The translations under genes were made by a program, and so were the position numbers. From positions 62,001 to 126,000 of the forward strand of contig CAVXXB010000003.1 in the NCBI GenBank assembly GCA_963765585.1: a stretch of 64,000 bases of DNA, in the 5' to 3' direction. The notes under the pieces are model-generated. The model saw only the letters and a list, made by a program, of their open reading frames with translations, did no database searches and was not told where the DNA came from. The number at the start of each line of letters is the position of its first letter. The stretch's first letter is position 1. The DNA is from CAVXXB01 sp963765585. GTDB taxonomy: Bacteria > Calditrichota > Calditrichia > JAJRVZ01. This document shows positions 25,166 through 36,614 of this stretch, in pieces.

Positions 25166-28100
25166 TCAGCTATTTGAATAATCCAATGTGGCCATTCCGC
25201 TATATAATTGCCACTTTTCTTTCACATCCTGCTTTGCCTGTTTCATAAGTTTCTTTGCAGCTTCCGGATGTGATTTTGTAAGCATACGATAGCGGGTTTC
25301 ATTATAAGCATATGTCTGGAAATCGATAGAAGGTGCTTTTGAATCCAGTTTCAATGGATTCTGGCCTTCGGCTGCCATGTCCGGATTATAGCGATACAAC
25401 GGCCAGTAGCCACTATCCACAGCCAGTTTTTGCTGATCAAGCCCCTTCCGCATATTAATACCATGCGCAATACAGTGACTATATGCAATGATGATCGATG
25501 GTCCATCATATGCTTCCGCTTCAATAAAGGCCCGAACGGTTTGTGCATCACTTGATCCCATCGCCACCTGTGCAACATACACATTGCCATAGCTCATGGC
25601 CAGCATTCCCAGGTCTTTCCTTTTAATTGGCTTGCCGCTGGCAGCAAATTTTGCCACCGCACCACGAGGCGTTGCTTTTGACATCTGACCACCGGTATTG
25701 GAATATACTTCCGTATCCAGAACCAGAACATTGACATTTTTACCCGATGCCAGAACGTGATCCAGACCGCCATATCCGATATCATAGGCCCAGCCATCGC
25801 CTCCCATAATCCAAACGCTCTTTTTTACCAGCATGTCGGCAAGACTGTGCAATTGTTTTGCTTCGGATGAATCCACTTTTGCCAGCACTTCTTTCAGACT
25901 TTCAACTCGCTCGCGCTGCTCAATAATCCCGGCTTCTCCGGTCTGATCTGCATTTAAGATAGCGTCTGCCAGTTTTTTATCCACGCCACCGTTCATGCCT
26001 TTGAGTAATTCTCTGGCATATTCGGTATGTTTGTCGATGGTTAACCGGAAACCAAGACCAAATTCTGCATTATCTTCAAAAAGTGAATTTGACCATGAAG
26101 GACCGCGGCCATCTTTATTCTGTGCCCATGGGGTCGTCGGCAGGTTGCCGCCATAAATGGAAGAGCACCCGGTCGCATTGGCGATAATAGTACGATCACC
26201 AAACAACTGACTGACTAATTTTACATATGGCGTCTCACCACAACCGGTACATGCGCCTGAGAACTCAAACAGTGGTTGTAACACCTGGGATCCTTTTACC
26301 GTATTGGCCGTTACCTCTTTTCTGTCCAATTCAGGAATATCCAGGAAAAAGTTCCAGTTTTCCTTTTCGGTCTCTCTTAATGGCGGCTGATCAGCCATAT
26401 TGATCGCTTTCAAACGGATTTCTTTTTTATTCTTTACGGGACAAACCTCAACACAGAGTGCACATCCGGTACAGTCTTCCGGCGCAACCTGCAGGGTGTA
26501 CATCATGTCGTCGGTGTACTCTTTTCCTCTGGCCTTTGCCGACTTAAATGTCTCCGGCGCATCTTTTAACAGATCTTTATTATATACTTTGGGACGAATT
26601 ACCGCATGGGGACATACAAATGCACACTTATTACACTGTATACATATTTCTTCATCCCAAACCGGTATTTCCAGTGAAATGTTCCGCTTTTCCCATTGTG
26701 TTGTTGCTGTTGGGAATGTACCGTCTATTGGAAACATGCTGACAGGAATTTGATCACCACGTCCGGCAATTATTTCTGCGGTTACCTGTTTTACGAAATC
26801 AGGTGCATTATCGGGAACAACAGGCGGTAATTCAACTTTACTGTCGGCAGTTTGCGGAACTTTAAATTCATGCAGATTGGCCAGGGTGGTATCTACCGCC
26901 TCATAATTCTTTTGAACTACTTCATCACCTTTGGCGCCATATGTTTTTTTGATCGAATCTTTGATCTTAGCAATAGCCTCATCTTTAGGCAAAATCCCTG
27001 AAATTGCAAAGAAACAGGTTTGCATAATCGTATTTGTTCTGCTCCCCATACCGGCTTCTTTTGCCACATCGTATGCATCAATGATATACATCTTCAACTT
27101 TTTATCGATAATTTCCTGTTGAACTTTCTTAGGAATTTTGTCCCATGTTTCCTCATGAGGATAAGGACTGTTCAGCAAAAAAACAGCGCCGTCAACCGCA
27201 GTTGCAAGGACATCATTTTTCTCAAGAAATACAAACTGGTGACAGCCGATAAAATTAGCCGTACTAACCAGATATGTAGAGTGAATCGGATTTGGCCCAA
27301 ATCTAAGGTGAGAAATGGTCATCGACCCGGACTTTTTCGAATCATATACAAAATAACCCTGGGCAAAATTATCAGTTCCCTCGCCAATGATCTTAATTGA
27401 GTTTTTATTGGCTCCAACCGTACCATCTGCACCCAGACCATAGAACATAGCACGTACCACATCATCTTTTTCCGTGCTATAACCTGGATCGTAGTCAAGA
27501 CTGGTATGGGTTACATCATCATTAATACCTACTGTGAAATGATTTTTGGGTTTGTCTTTATTCAACTCATCAAATACGGCTTTTACCATCGCCGGAGTAA
27601 ATTCTTTAGAGGAGAGACCATATCGCCCGCCGATTATTTTGGGCATTTCTGCGGTAGGTAAATTACCATCGGTCTGAGCCTCACTTAATGCTGTAATAAC
27701 GTCGATATATAACGGTTCGCCCGCGCCACCTGGTTCCTTTGTTCTGTCCAGAACAGCAATTGATTTAACAGTTGAAGGAATTGCAGAGATAAAATGCTTG
27801 ATTGAGAACGGACGATACAAGCGCACTTTTAATAAACCGACTTTTTCACCCCCGGCACTCAGATGATCTACCGTTTCGTGAGTCGTCTCGGCACCGGAGC
27901 CCATCATAATGATGAGACGCTCAGCATCTTTGGGACCATAATATTCAAAAAGTTTATATTCACGTCCAACAACTTTTGCAAATTTGTCCATAGTCTCCTG
28001 AACAATATCTGCACACGCATCATAAAATGGATTGATAGTTTCACGACACTGAAAAAACACATCCGGATTCTGAGCCGTACCACGCAAGACCGGATGATCC

Positions 28101-28729
28101 GGTGATAATGCCCGTTTACGATGTTCAATAATCAGATCATCATCCATCATCGCTTTCAGGTCCTCATCAATCAATGCCTCAATTTTTTGAACTTCATGGG
28201 ATGTACGAAATCCATCAAAAAAGTGAATCATTGGAATACGTGTTTTTAAAGTAGCCGCATGACTGATCAGTGTAAAATCCATGGCCTCCTGTACGGAATT
28301 TGATGAAAGCAGTCCAAACCCCGTAGCCCTGACAGCCATTACATCACTATGGTCACCAAATATCGACAACGCATGTGCAGCCACAGATCTTGCGGATACA
28401 TGAAATACCGTTGGTGTAAGTTCTCCGGCAATTTTATACATGTTAGGGATCATCAACAATAGCCCCTGAGAAGCCGTAAAGGTCGTTGTCAAAGCACCGG
28501 TTTGAAGTGCGCCATGAACAGCGCCCGATGCACCCCCTTCACTTTGCATCTCTGTTACTATGGGAATGGTTCCCCAAATATTCTTTCTTTCTTCTGCAGA
28601 ATACGCATCCGCCCACTCACCCATGTTTGATGATGGGGTAATCGGATAAATGGCGATAACCTCATTAATTTTGTGTGCCACCAGCGCGACTGCTTCATTT
28701 CCATCAATAGTCAACTTCGGTCGTTTCAT
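25166..28729 (-). CDS. nifJ: pyruvate:ferredoxin (flavodoxin) oxidoreductase, single-chain
   Basis: 1,187 residues, the full length of the one-chain enzyme. Domain order is visible: N-terminal pyrimidine-binding domain (MKRPKLTIDGNEAVALVAHKINEV, YPITPSS), the transketolase C-terminal-like and gamma domains, two 4Fe-4S clusters (CIQCNKCAFVCP and CTGCALCVEVCP), and the TPP-binding domain (GCTGCGETPYVKL type, NATGCSSIYGG, GGDGWAYDIGYGGLDH, DTEVYSNTGGQ). It converts pyruvate and CoA to acetyl-CoA, CO2 and reduced ferredoxin, marking anaerobic or low-oxygen metabolism. A strong AGGAGG site precedes ATG 28729. The DHOD-like gene follows and a terminator closes the unit. Confidence 0.97.
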   Translation of the reverse strand: MKRPKLTIDGNEAVALVAHKINEVIAIYPITPSSNMGEWADAYSAEERKNIWGTIPIVTEMQSEGGASGAVHGALQTGALTTTFTASQGLLLMIPNMYKIAGELTPTVFHVSARSVAAHALSIFGDHSDVMAVRATGFGLLSSNSVQEAMDFTLISHAATLKTRIPMIHFFDGFRTSHEVQKIEALIDEDLKAMMDDDLIIEHRKRALSPDHPVLRGTAQNPDVFFQCRETINPFYDACADIVQETMDKFAKVVGREYKLFEYYGPKDAERLIIMMGSGAETTHETVDHLSAGGEKVGLLKVRLYRPFSIKHFISAIPSTVKSIAVLDRTKEPGGAGEPLYIDVITALSEAQTDGNLPTAEMPKIIGGRYGLSSKEFTPAMVKAVFDELNKDKPKNHFTVGINDDVTHTSLDYDPGYSTEKDDVVRAMFYGLGADGTVGANKNSIKIIGEGTDNFAQGYFVYDSKKSGSMTISHLRFGPNPIHSTYLVSTANFIGCHQFVFLEKNDVLATAVDGAVFLLNSPYPHEETWDKIPKKVQQEIIDKKLKMYIIDAYDVAKEAGMGSRTNTIMQTCFFAISGILPKDEAIAKIKDSIKKTYGAKGDEVVQKNYEAVDTTLANLHEFKVPQTADSKVELPPVVPDNAPDFVKQVTAEIIAGRGDQIPVSMFPIDGTFPTATTQWEKRNISLEIPVWDEEICIQCNKCAFVCPHAVIRPKVYNKDLLKDAPETFKSAKARGKEYTDDMMYTLQVAPEDCTGCALCVEVCPVKNKKEIRLKAINMADQPPLRETEKENWNFFLDIPELDRKEVTANTVKGSQVLQPLFEFSGACTGCGETPYVKLVSQLFGDRTIIANATGCSSIYGGNLPTTPWAQNKDGRGPSWSNSLFEDNAEFGLGFRLTIDKHTEYARELLKGMNGGVDKKLADAILNADQTGEAGIIEQRERVESLKEVLAKVDSSEAKQLHSLADMLVKKSVWIMGGDGWAYDIGYGGLDHVLASGKNVNVLVLDTEVYSNTGGQMSKATPRGAVAKFAASGKPIKRKDLGMLAMSYGNVYVAQVAMGSSDAQTVRAFIEAEAYDGPSIIIAYSHCIAHGINMRKGLDQQKLAVDSGYWPLYRYNPDMAAEGQNPLKLDSKAPSIDFQTYAYNETRYRMLTKSHPEAAKKLMKQAKQDVKEKWQLYSGMATLDYSNS

Positions 28730-29009
28730 TTATTCCTCCTGATTATGGAAAATTTCTCTATAAAATTTTCAATATTCATAATGTTAATCATTCTTTTACA
28801 AATTTAAACATAAAAATCTAAACTAATAGCGCTTTATTTAAGACAATAAGTATGCCAAAAACTTAAAACAAAGGGAAACTTAAAAATAACAATAGCTTAG
28901 GGAATTGATCCTATATCCAGAGAAGATAATTTTTCTCAAATTTTAGAAGAAATATAAAAAAAAACTCAAAATTAAGAGAATTTCAACAGATTTCATGTTC
29001 TTGTGAGGA

Positions 29010-30338
29010 TTAATGAAGGTAAGAGCGTGCGTTACCGGGAAAGACGTATTCAAGATTTATGAGTCGCCAGCCATAGAGCGTCGGTTTTATACTGGCATCA
29101 ATTATCATTCCTGCAAGCATGGTATTATTAAAAGGAATTGAAATCTGTACATTCTTATATTTGTCTTTGAGAAAATGATCGTGTAACCGGGTTAATCCAT
29201 TCGCGTGGACTTCTTCCACAATAAATAATGAACTGACGACCTTGGCTTCAGGATCATTTGAGACCAAAACTCCGTCGATCATAGAATTATTATTAAAATA
29301 ACCCCTGGTAATCAAAATTGAGTTTTTAAATTCCTGGAAATATTTATGGATGATATCCTGGAAATGATGATTGAGGTTTATTTCTCTGGTAAGATCAAGC
29401 CATTTAAAAAACCGGCTCATTGTATCTTCAACCATATCGGGTTGTACATCCATTTCCAACACAATTTCACGGATTAACCAGAAGATAAAAAATTCTTCCA
29501 GATCTTCATATGTTATTTCATCCAGGCGATCGATACCGGCATACTCTTCCAGATATGTATGAAATAATCTTAAAATAAGTGAATCATGTTCGGAATTGTT
29601 GGTAGTAGCATCAGACTGATCCAAAAATTCGTCTATCAGATTTGCAATTTGATACTCACCGAGTTTCCACATCTCAGTATCATCCATATCATCATCAAAC
29701 TGGTATTGAAACAGGTCGTCCCAATCTTCTTGTGAATCCTGTATCAGTTTCTCAAACAGTCCCGAGGCAGATTCTTTGGGATTATGTAAAAATTGCTGAC
29801 CATGTGCTTCGATAAATATTTCCACAATAGATGTAATAAAATCAGCAAATTGCATCAATCCGATATCTGTATCCTCCAGATCGATACCCATTTCATAATT
29901 ATAGAAATCAAAGAGAGTGTCCAAAACAACATAATTTAAAATGTCCGTAAGAAAAAATTGTTTTTTCTTAAGTTCTTCGGTCTGTGCGAATTGAAGTAGC
30001 GGAAAGTGCGGGGAATCCAGTTTAATTTCCTGAGGATTCATCTTTTCATTGAGTTTTGTCGGACACGCCAGGGAACAATCACCGAAGCAATTATTCTCCA
30101 GGAATGACTCAAAACTATCCCCGATATTAAACGCCAGGGTACCTATATCTTCGGACTCAATCTGTAAATAACCTATCAATTGCTTCTTATTCAGATAACT
30201 CGTTTCAATCTGATTACCAAGAAAATTGATCATTAAATATGAAAAATAATCCAGATTGGAAAGTTCATATAATTCCTTTTCCCAGGATGATATAAACTCT
30301 TGAATAGATATGTATGTTTTCTCGGATCTCTGAGACAA
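29010..30338 (-). CDS. acidic protein of unknown function
   Basis: 442 residues, cytoplasmic (no signal or membrane segments), unusually rich in Asp, Glu and Phe (runs such as DDLFQYQFDDDMDDTE). A short cysteine cluster NCFGDCSLACP sits at about residues 84-94. The middle is predicted helical, and the last 100 residues look more strand-rich (ILITRGYFNNNSMIDGVLV, NVQISIPFN). I recognise no family. It stands alone between nifJ and a divergent small membrane protein. The start at 30338 has a plausible ggagaaaaaa site upstream. Confidence 0.6.
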   Translation of the reverse strand: MSQRSEKTYISIQEFISSWEKELYELSNLDYFSYLMINFLGNQIETSYLNKKQLIGYLQIESEDIGTLAFNIGDSFESFLENNCFGDCSLACPTKLNEKMNPQEIKLDSPHFPLLQFAQTEELKKKQFFLTDILNYVVLDTLFDFYNYEMGIDLEDTDIGLMQFADFITSIVEIFIEAHGQQFLHNPKESASGLFEKLIQDSQEDWDDLFQYQFDDDMDDTEMWKLGEYQIANLIDEFLDQSDATTNNSEHDSLILRLFHTYLEEYAGIDRLDEITYEDLEEFFIFWLIREIVLEMDVQPDMVEDTMSRFFKWLDLTREINLNHHFQDIIHKYFQEFKNSILITRGYFNNNSMIDGVLVSNDPEAKVVSSLFIVEEVHANGLTRLHDHFLKDKYKNVQISIPFNNTMLAGMIIDASIKPTLYGWRLINLEYVFPGNARSYLH

Positions 30339-30676
30339 TTTTTTTTCTCCAGTACCTGCTAAAATATAACACTGAGCCGGCCTACAGTCAAGATTGTTCT
30401 TAGCAGAATTTCACATCCTATAACTAATTATAATTCAATTTTGTTTCGATTTTTATGGATTTATTCAGATTGCGCTTCAATTTTTATTTTTGTACCTTTT
30501 TTCGTACTCCGGTATCCATACAACTCCTTCTAACTGCCTGAAAAAATTGGTGCTACACTGGCTTAAATTGAATAAAATGCTACCTGATTTATTATGGATA
30601 TCCGGTTTTTTTTAATTAATGCATGATTATATCATTTTAGAAGAGATAGTGCAATCTTTCCGGTTTGGTGAGAGAA
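30339..30676. other. 338-nt gap between divergent genes
   Basis: AT-rich, with no gene and none of the word repeats found elsewhere. It must contain the two divergent promoters for the acidic protein and the small membrane-anchored protein. I cannot assign precise promoter boxes. Confidence 0.5.
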
Positions 30677-31294
30677 ATGAGTTCCAAATACAAATACATT
30701 TTGATAATTTTGCTATCCACCGGATTTGCACTTGTTGTGGGCTTTGCCGGTAGTTATTACTGGATAAAAAACGTATACCTGAAAGAGCAAATTGAACTTA
30801 AAGTTAATGCAAAGAAGTTAACTGAGTGGTATCAGGAGGATACATTTGTCCCACCAAAAAATAACAAAATTACTGATAAACAAATGGCAGCCTTTTTACT
30901 AACAAATCAACATTTATCCTATTTACTGGAAAGAATGCAAAAACAACTCCAGGAGAACAGCTGGTCAATCGCTATTGAGGTAATTAAATTACAGCCGGAG
31001 TGGCAAGCGAAGAAGTACATTGCATTACAAGAGAGCGAACTTTCACCAATGGAATATGACTGGATTGCCAATCAGGTTGTTCATTTCTGGATATATCAAT
31101 GGAAACAGGAATCTTTACAAATATTAAATGAATACGGCTGGTCATTTGACAATTTAAAGCATGACGAGGATACATTTCTCGTGAATCTTGAATTGTTGCG
31201 CAAATATGAAAAAGAATTGATTAAAACTTTTAATCTTCTCTGGCCCGATCAGGATACACCCAAAATGCTAACTAAAGATTCTTTGGCTAATTAG
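30677..31294 (+). CDS. membrane-anchored protein of unknown function
   Basis: 205 residues from ATG 30677 (MSSKYKYILIIL), preferred over the TTG at 30665 because ggtgagag just upstream serves as ribosome-binding site. One N-terminal membrane segment (residues 7-28) is followed by a helical, tryptophan-rich periplasmic domain (LTEWYQEDTF, IAIEVIKLQPEWQ, HFWIYQWKQ). No family is recognised. Its last 8 nt overlap the convergent dipeptidase gene. Confidence 0.6.
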   Translation: MSSKYKYILIILLSTGFALVVGFAGSYYWIKNVYLKEQIELKVNAKKLTEWYQEDTFVPPKNNKITDKQMAAFLLTNQHLSYLLERMQKQLQENSWSIAIEVIKLQPEWQAKKYIALQESELSPMEYDWIANQVVHFWIYQWKQESLQILNEYGWSFDNLKHDEDTFLVNLELLRKYEKELIKTFNLLWPDQDTPKMLTKDSLAN

Positions 31295-32465
31295 TATTTG
31301 CCTTGAATACCCGCATTAAATTTCCACCTAAAATTTTTTTAATTCGCTCTTCCGAATAACCCCGCTTTATCATTTCTCTAGTCAGATTGGCCATTTTCCC
31401 AACATGTTCGATCCCTTTGGGGGTGATAGACATGCCATCAAAATCTGAACCCAGTCCCACATGATCATCCCCGACCAGTTTGATTATGGCATCAATATGG
31501 TCAATGATTATACCTAAATCGGGTAAATAAGAGTCGGCTTTCTCCCTCAAAAATGAATTTCTGTGTGCGCGATAAGACAACCGATCTTTGCCATATACCT
31601 GCTTCAACGAATCGATTTCCGGCTTGTACTTTGCAATGGTCTTGTCATGTTCCCGGGTAAATTCATAGCTCAGATATACCGGATAAAAATTCACAAACAG
31701 GACGCCGCCCTTTTCCGCCAGGGCCTGTATTTGCTCCTTCTTCAAATTTCGATAATGCCAGCGTAAATCATATACACAGGAATGTGATGCGATCACTGGT
31801 TTGGTTGAAACTTCAATCACATCCCAAAATGTTTGTTCCCCTGCGTGAGACACATCAACCATCATTCCGATTTCATTCATTTTTTTTACAACCGTTTTCC
31901 CAAAATCAGACAAGCCTTTTCGTACAAGAAGTGTATCGTGATATTCATCTTTGGCAGACGTCGCCCAATCCGGGCTGTCTTCCCAGGTAAGACCAAGATA
32001 GCGAACCCCGCGATCATAAAAGGTCTGTAAGTTTTCAAGACTGTTTTCAATGGCCGTGCCACCTTCCACACCGATACAGGCAGCAATCTTTTTTTCACCT
32101 ACCGTCTGTAATATTTCAGATGGTGAGCGTGTCAGGGCTATTTTATCTGCATTCTCTGACAGCACCTGGTCCAACCGGTCAAGTAAACCTATGGATTGCT
32201 CAAACATTTTATCCGGTGGTGATGAGTTTGGATTTGGCCAGATGACAAAGTATTGAACATCCACCCCACCTTCTTTAAGCCGCACCAAATCCACATGGCC
32301 ATAATCAAGTCTTTGAGAAATATCCGCACCCCTGAGCACTTGTAACAATACATCCGTATGCATGTCCACTACAATTGCTTCATCATGAATGCGGTTAACC
32401 TCATCCTGAGCGAAACACAGATTCAGAAATATTAATAGACCCACAAATATATTTGTTTTTATCAT
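31287..32465 (-). CDS. membrane dipeptidase, M19 (renal dipeptidase) family
   Basis: 392 residues with a signal peptide (MIKTNIFVGLLIFLNLCFA). The binuclear zinc site of family M19 is complete: VVDMHTD (His and Asp), GVEGG (bridging Glu), VDVSHAG, VIASHSC, and GLGSDFDG. Such enzymes cleave dipeptides, including D-residue-containing ones, in the periplasm. Its ATG overlaps the stop codon of the upstream ABC exporter by four bases, indicating a two-gene operon with possible translational coupling; this raises the possibility that the exporter handles a peptide. Confidence 0.93.
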   Translation of the reverse strand: MIKTNIFVGLLIFLNLCFAQDEVNRIHDEAIVVDMHTDVLLQVLRGADISQRLDYGHVDLVRLKEGGVDVQYFVIWPNPNSSPPDKMFEQSIGLLDRLDQVLSENADKIALTRSPSEILQTVGEKKIAACIGVEGGTAIENSLENLQTFYDRGVRYLGLTWEDSPDWATSAKDEYHDTLLVRKGLSDFGKTVVKKMNEIGMMVDVSHAGEQTFWDVIEVSTKPVIASHSCVYDLRWHYRNLKKEQIQALAEKGGVLFVNFYPVYLSYEFTREHDKTIAKYKPEIDSLKQVYGKDRLSYRAHRNSFLREKADSYLPDLGIIIDHIDAIIKLVGDDHVGLGSDFDGMSITPKGIEHVGKMANLTREMIKRGYSEERIKKILGGNLMRVFKANTN

Positions 32466-34216
32466 TCGACCAACTCCAGACTTTCTTCCAGGCGCTGTTT
32501 TTCATAGAGATCAGAGTAGATACCACCCCGGATTAATAATTCCTGATGTGTTCCTTCCTCAGCAATTTCCCCATCTTCCAGAACTATAATTTTATCTGCG
32601 TTTTTAATAGACGAAATACGATGGGATATCCATATACAGGTTCGATTATTCATGACTAATTTAAGCTGATCGAGAATTTTCTCTTCGGTAAGTGTATCCA
32701 CTGCAGAGAGCGAATCATCCAGAAAAAGCATAGCCGGGTTTCGGATAATCGCCCGTGAAATTGCCAGGCGCTGTTTCTGTCCACCGGATAAATTTATACC
32801 ACGCTCTCCGAGCAAAGTGTCATATTTATGTGGAAATTCAAGAATAGAATCATGTATCTGGGCAATTTGGGCCGCATTTTCAATCTCCGTCTGCGAAGCT
32901 GTCGTATTGCCAAAGATTATATTTTCTGCAATCGTATCAGAGAATAAAAATGTCTCCTGAGGAATATATCCAATATTCCGGTGTAAGGTATCAAGAGGAA
33001 TTTTTCGGATATCGATATCATCAATAAAAATTGAATTCCGGGGCGGATCATAAATCCGGTTGAGCAAATTCAGTACCGTTGACTTACCGCATCCCGTGCG
33101 ACCAACGATAGCTAAAATTTTACCCGATTCAATACTAAATGACATATTCTTTATTACCGAAACACCTCCGGAAGAATATGAAAACGTAAGATCCCGAAAT
33201 TCGATTTTTCCTTTGATATCAGTAATTGGCTCTACAATATCATCATCTCGTATTTCCGGTATGGTATCAAGAATCACATTGATGCGTTCCATCGACGCCG
33301 AACCTTGTTGGAAGATTCCGACAACCCAACCCAGGGCGATGGAAGGCCAGACAAGCATCCCCATATATAATGTAAAAGCCACAAATGCACCCAGTGTAAT
33401 TACTTCATCAACAATAAGAGTTCCCCCGACAAAAAGAACCAGAACCACACCTATGCCAACAATCAGCATCATCATGGGATGAAATGCCGCATATACTTTT
33501 ACAAAGTCCATATTTTTTCTGATATATTCACTATTCAGATTATTGAATGTCTCAATCTCACTTTTTTCCTGAGCATAAGATTTAACAATGCGAATTCCGG
33601 ACAGGTTTTCCTGGGCCTTGGTATTAATGCGTGAAAATTGCGCCTGGATTTTTTTGTAGCGATCATGGATCTTTGAGCCAAAATGATAAACAAAATAAGC
33701 CATAATCGGTATGGGTATCAGACCAACCAGGGTGAGCAATGGACTTATTGTAAACATCATCACGATTACAAATATAAATGTGATGATTGTATTGATAGAA
33801 TACATGATTCCGGGCCCCAGAACCGAGCGTACCGCATTCAGATCATTAGTCATACGGGACATAATGTCACCGGTGGGCATTTCCTGAAAAAATCCGGCAG
33901 ACATTTTTTGCAGATGGGCAAACAAATCATTCCTAAAATCATTTTCGATCAGTCTGGATCCGACGATGATTGTCTGGCGCATCAAAAACCGGAAAATACC
34001 CTGTCCCAACGAAATCAGAATTATCAAACCGGCATATATCAATAACTGCCCTACGGCAATATCCTTTGCCAGATAATCAATTGCCAATTGTACTACTTTG
34101 GGATTGATAATTCCTATTCCGGTTCCAATGGTAATAAAAATGGTACCAAGAAAAATTTTACCTTTATATCGGAATAAATATTTTTTCAGGTATATAAATG
34201 TATTAAAAAATTTCAT
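32462..34216 (-). CDS. ABC exporter, fused permease and ATPase
   Basis: 584 residues with six membrane segments in the first 310 residues (LLIYAGLIILISLGQGIFRF, MPTGDIMSRMTNDLNAV) and a nucleotide-binding domain: Walker A GRTGCGKST, Q-loop IPQETFLF, signature LSGGQKQR, Walker B MLFLDDSLSAVD, H-loop ISHRISS. The Walker B Glu that follows the Asp in most exporters is replaced by Asp (LDDS), a feature of the degenerate half in heterodimeric exporters of the TmrAB/BmrCD type. No second half is adjacent, so a homodimer with altered catalysis or a partner elsewhere must be considered. It precedes the dipeptidase with a 4-bp overlap. Confidence 0.88.
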   Translation of the reverse strand: MKFFNTFIYLKKYLFRYKGKIFLGTIFITIGTGIGIINPKVVQLAIDYLAKDIAVGQLLIYAGLIILISLGQGIFRFLMRQTIIVGSRLIENDFRNDLFAHLQKMSAGFFQEMPTGDIMSRMTNDLNAVRSVLGPGIMYSINTIITFIFVIVMMFTISPLLTLVGLIPIPIMAYFVYHFGSKIHDRYKKIQAQFSRINTKAQENLSGIRIVKSYAQEKSEIETFNNLNSEYIRKNMDFVKVYAAFHPMMMLIVGIGVVLVLFVGGTLIVDEVITLGAFVAFTLYMGMLVWPSIALGWVVGIFQQGSASMERINVILDTIPEIRDDDIVEPITDIKGKIEFRDLTFSYSSGGVSVIKNMSFSIESGKILAIVGRTGCGKSTVLNLLNRIYDPPRNSIFIDDIDIRKIPLDTLHRNIGYIPQETFLFSDTIAENIIFGNTTASQTEIENAAQIAQIHDSILEFPHKYDTLLGERGINLSGGQKQRLAISRAIIRNPAMLFLDDSLSAVDTLTEEKILDQLKLVMNNRTCIWISHRISSIKNADKIIVLEDGEIAEEGTHQELLIRGGIYSDLYEKQRLEESLELVE

Positions 34217-34578
34217 TGTGTAAATAATCTTTGGACTTTAGCGGAACAAAATAATTTTAAGTTAGTTAAAAAAATCTACATCATTTCCTGATATATATCA
34301 AATTTACTCTCTGTGGCATAATTTTTAATAACCACAGAGCACACAGAAAAACGATTTGTTAATAATAATTCGGAACTGGGAATTAGTAAAGAAAAAGTGG
34401 ATCGGTACTAAGTAACCAATTACCAATTCCTAATTCCGAATTCCTTTTTCATAGATGATCTCAGTAGCTTATATTTATTTTTTTGTTTATATAGAATATT
34501 TTATATTCCGGAAGAATTGACACATCTGAATAAATAGTTGCTCATAGGTTTCACTTTATTGCACCCGATAGGCCTGAA
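34217..34578. other. 362-nt gap with word repeats
   Basis: Between divergent genes. It holds a nonamer pair at 34331-34348 (accacagag, cacacagaa) and an inverted heptamer pair: aattcgg, aactggg, aattagt at 34367-34387 against aattacc, aattcct, aattccg, aattcct at 34418-34445. Nothing else is visible; the AT-rich last 100 nt may hold a promoter for the methionine-synthase pair. Confidence 0.6.
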
Positions 34579-35271
34579 ATGGAAATTAACAAGCTCTATC
34601 AGGGGGATACTACTCTTCGGGGGGAAGAGTTTGATCTGGATAATTTCAGACGCTTTCTGCATTATCCTGAAGAACGCGCATTGCCCCAAAATATTTCCGG
34701 TTTTCTTGATTCCGATCTGATTCCCCAATTATCCCACCACCCGGTTGCAAAGCAATTTCGCACCGTCCCAATCATGGAATGTGATGCAAAACTTAAAAAA
34801 GTGAAACTTAGCGATAGTCTTGAATTTTCCGGACCATTAATATACAATCTACTCAAGTATTGCGATTTAGTTGTTGTCCATGCCCTGACAACAAAACCAC
34901 ATGAATTCACAGATGACTGGCAATCATTTATATCATATTGCTTTTATAATACACTTATCCAAACTTCATCAGATTTATTACGCAAGCAAATCTTAGAAGA
35001 ACTCCAGCTGCCCGAAAGCCGCCTCACTCAAAGATATGCGCCGGGGTATTGTGGCTGGCCAATACAGGACCAAAAAGCAATTTTAGACCTGCTAAATCCG
35101 GGAGCAATTGGAATAAATGTTGACGAAACCCTGGCACTTGATCCGGCACATACTATTACCGGGGTATATGGGGTTCGAAGCAGTTCTGCCATTCGAGAAG
35201 AAATGCCATGTTATTCATGTACCAGCATTTCCTGTGGTGTACATTACGATTTTATAAAAGAAATTAAATAA
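34579..35271 (+). CDS. stand-alone methionine-synthase reactivation-domain protein
   Basis: 230 residues. The C-terminal half matches the S-adenosylmethionine-binding activation domain of cobalamin-dependent methionine synthase: RYAPGYCGWPIQDQKAIL (family RYSPGY..CP) and LDPAHTITGVYGV. The domain in MetH reactivates oxidised cobalamin with SAM and an electron donor. A separate protein with this domain is known in Thermotoga maritima next to a MetH that lacks it. Here the protein ends in a cysteine-rich stretch MPCYSCTSISCG, which could bind a metal or cluster. The homocysteine methyltransferase gene follows after 22 nt, so the two are probably one operon. Confidence 0.82.
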   Translation: MEINKLYQGDTTLRGEEFDLDNFRRFLHYPEERALPQNISGFLDSDLIPQLSHHPVAKQFRTVPIMECDAKLKKVKLSDSLEFSGPLIYNLLKYCDLVVVHALTTKPHEFTDDWQSFISYCFYNTLIQTSSDLLRKQILEELQLPESRLTQRYAPGYCGWPIQDQKAILDLLNPGAIGINVDETLALDPAHTITGVYGVRSSSAIREEMPCYSCTSISCGVHYDFIKEIK

Positions 35272-35293
35272 TAATTTTAAATCGGTCTTAGCA

Positions 35294-36614
<1,321 letters not shown>

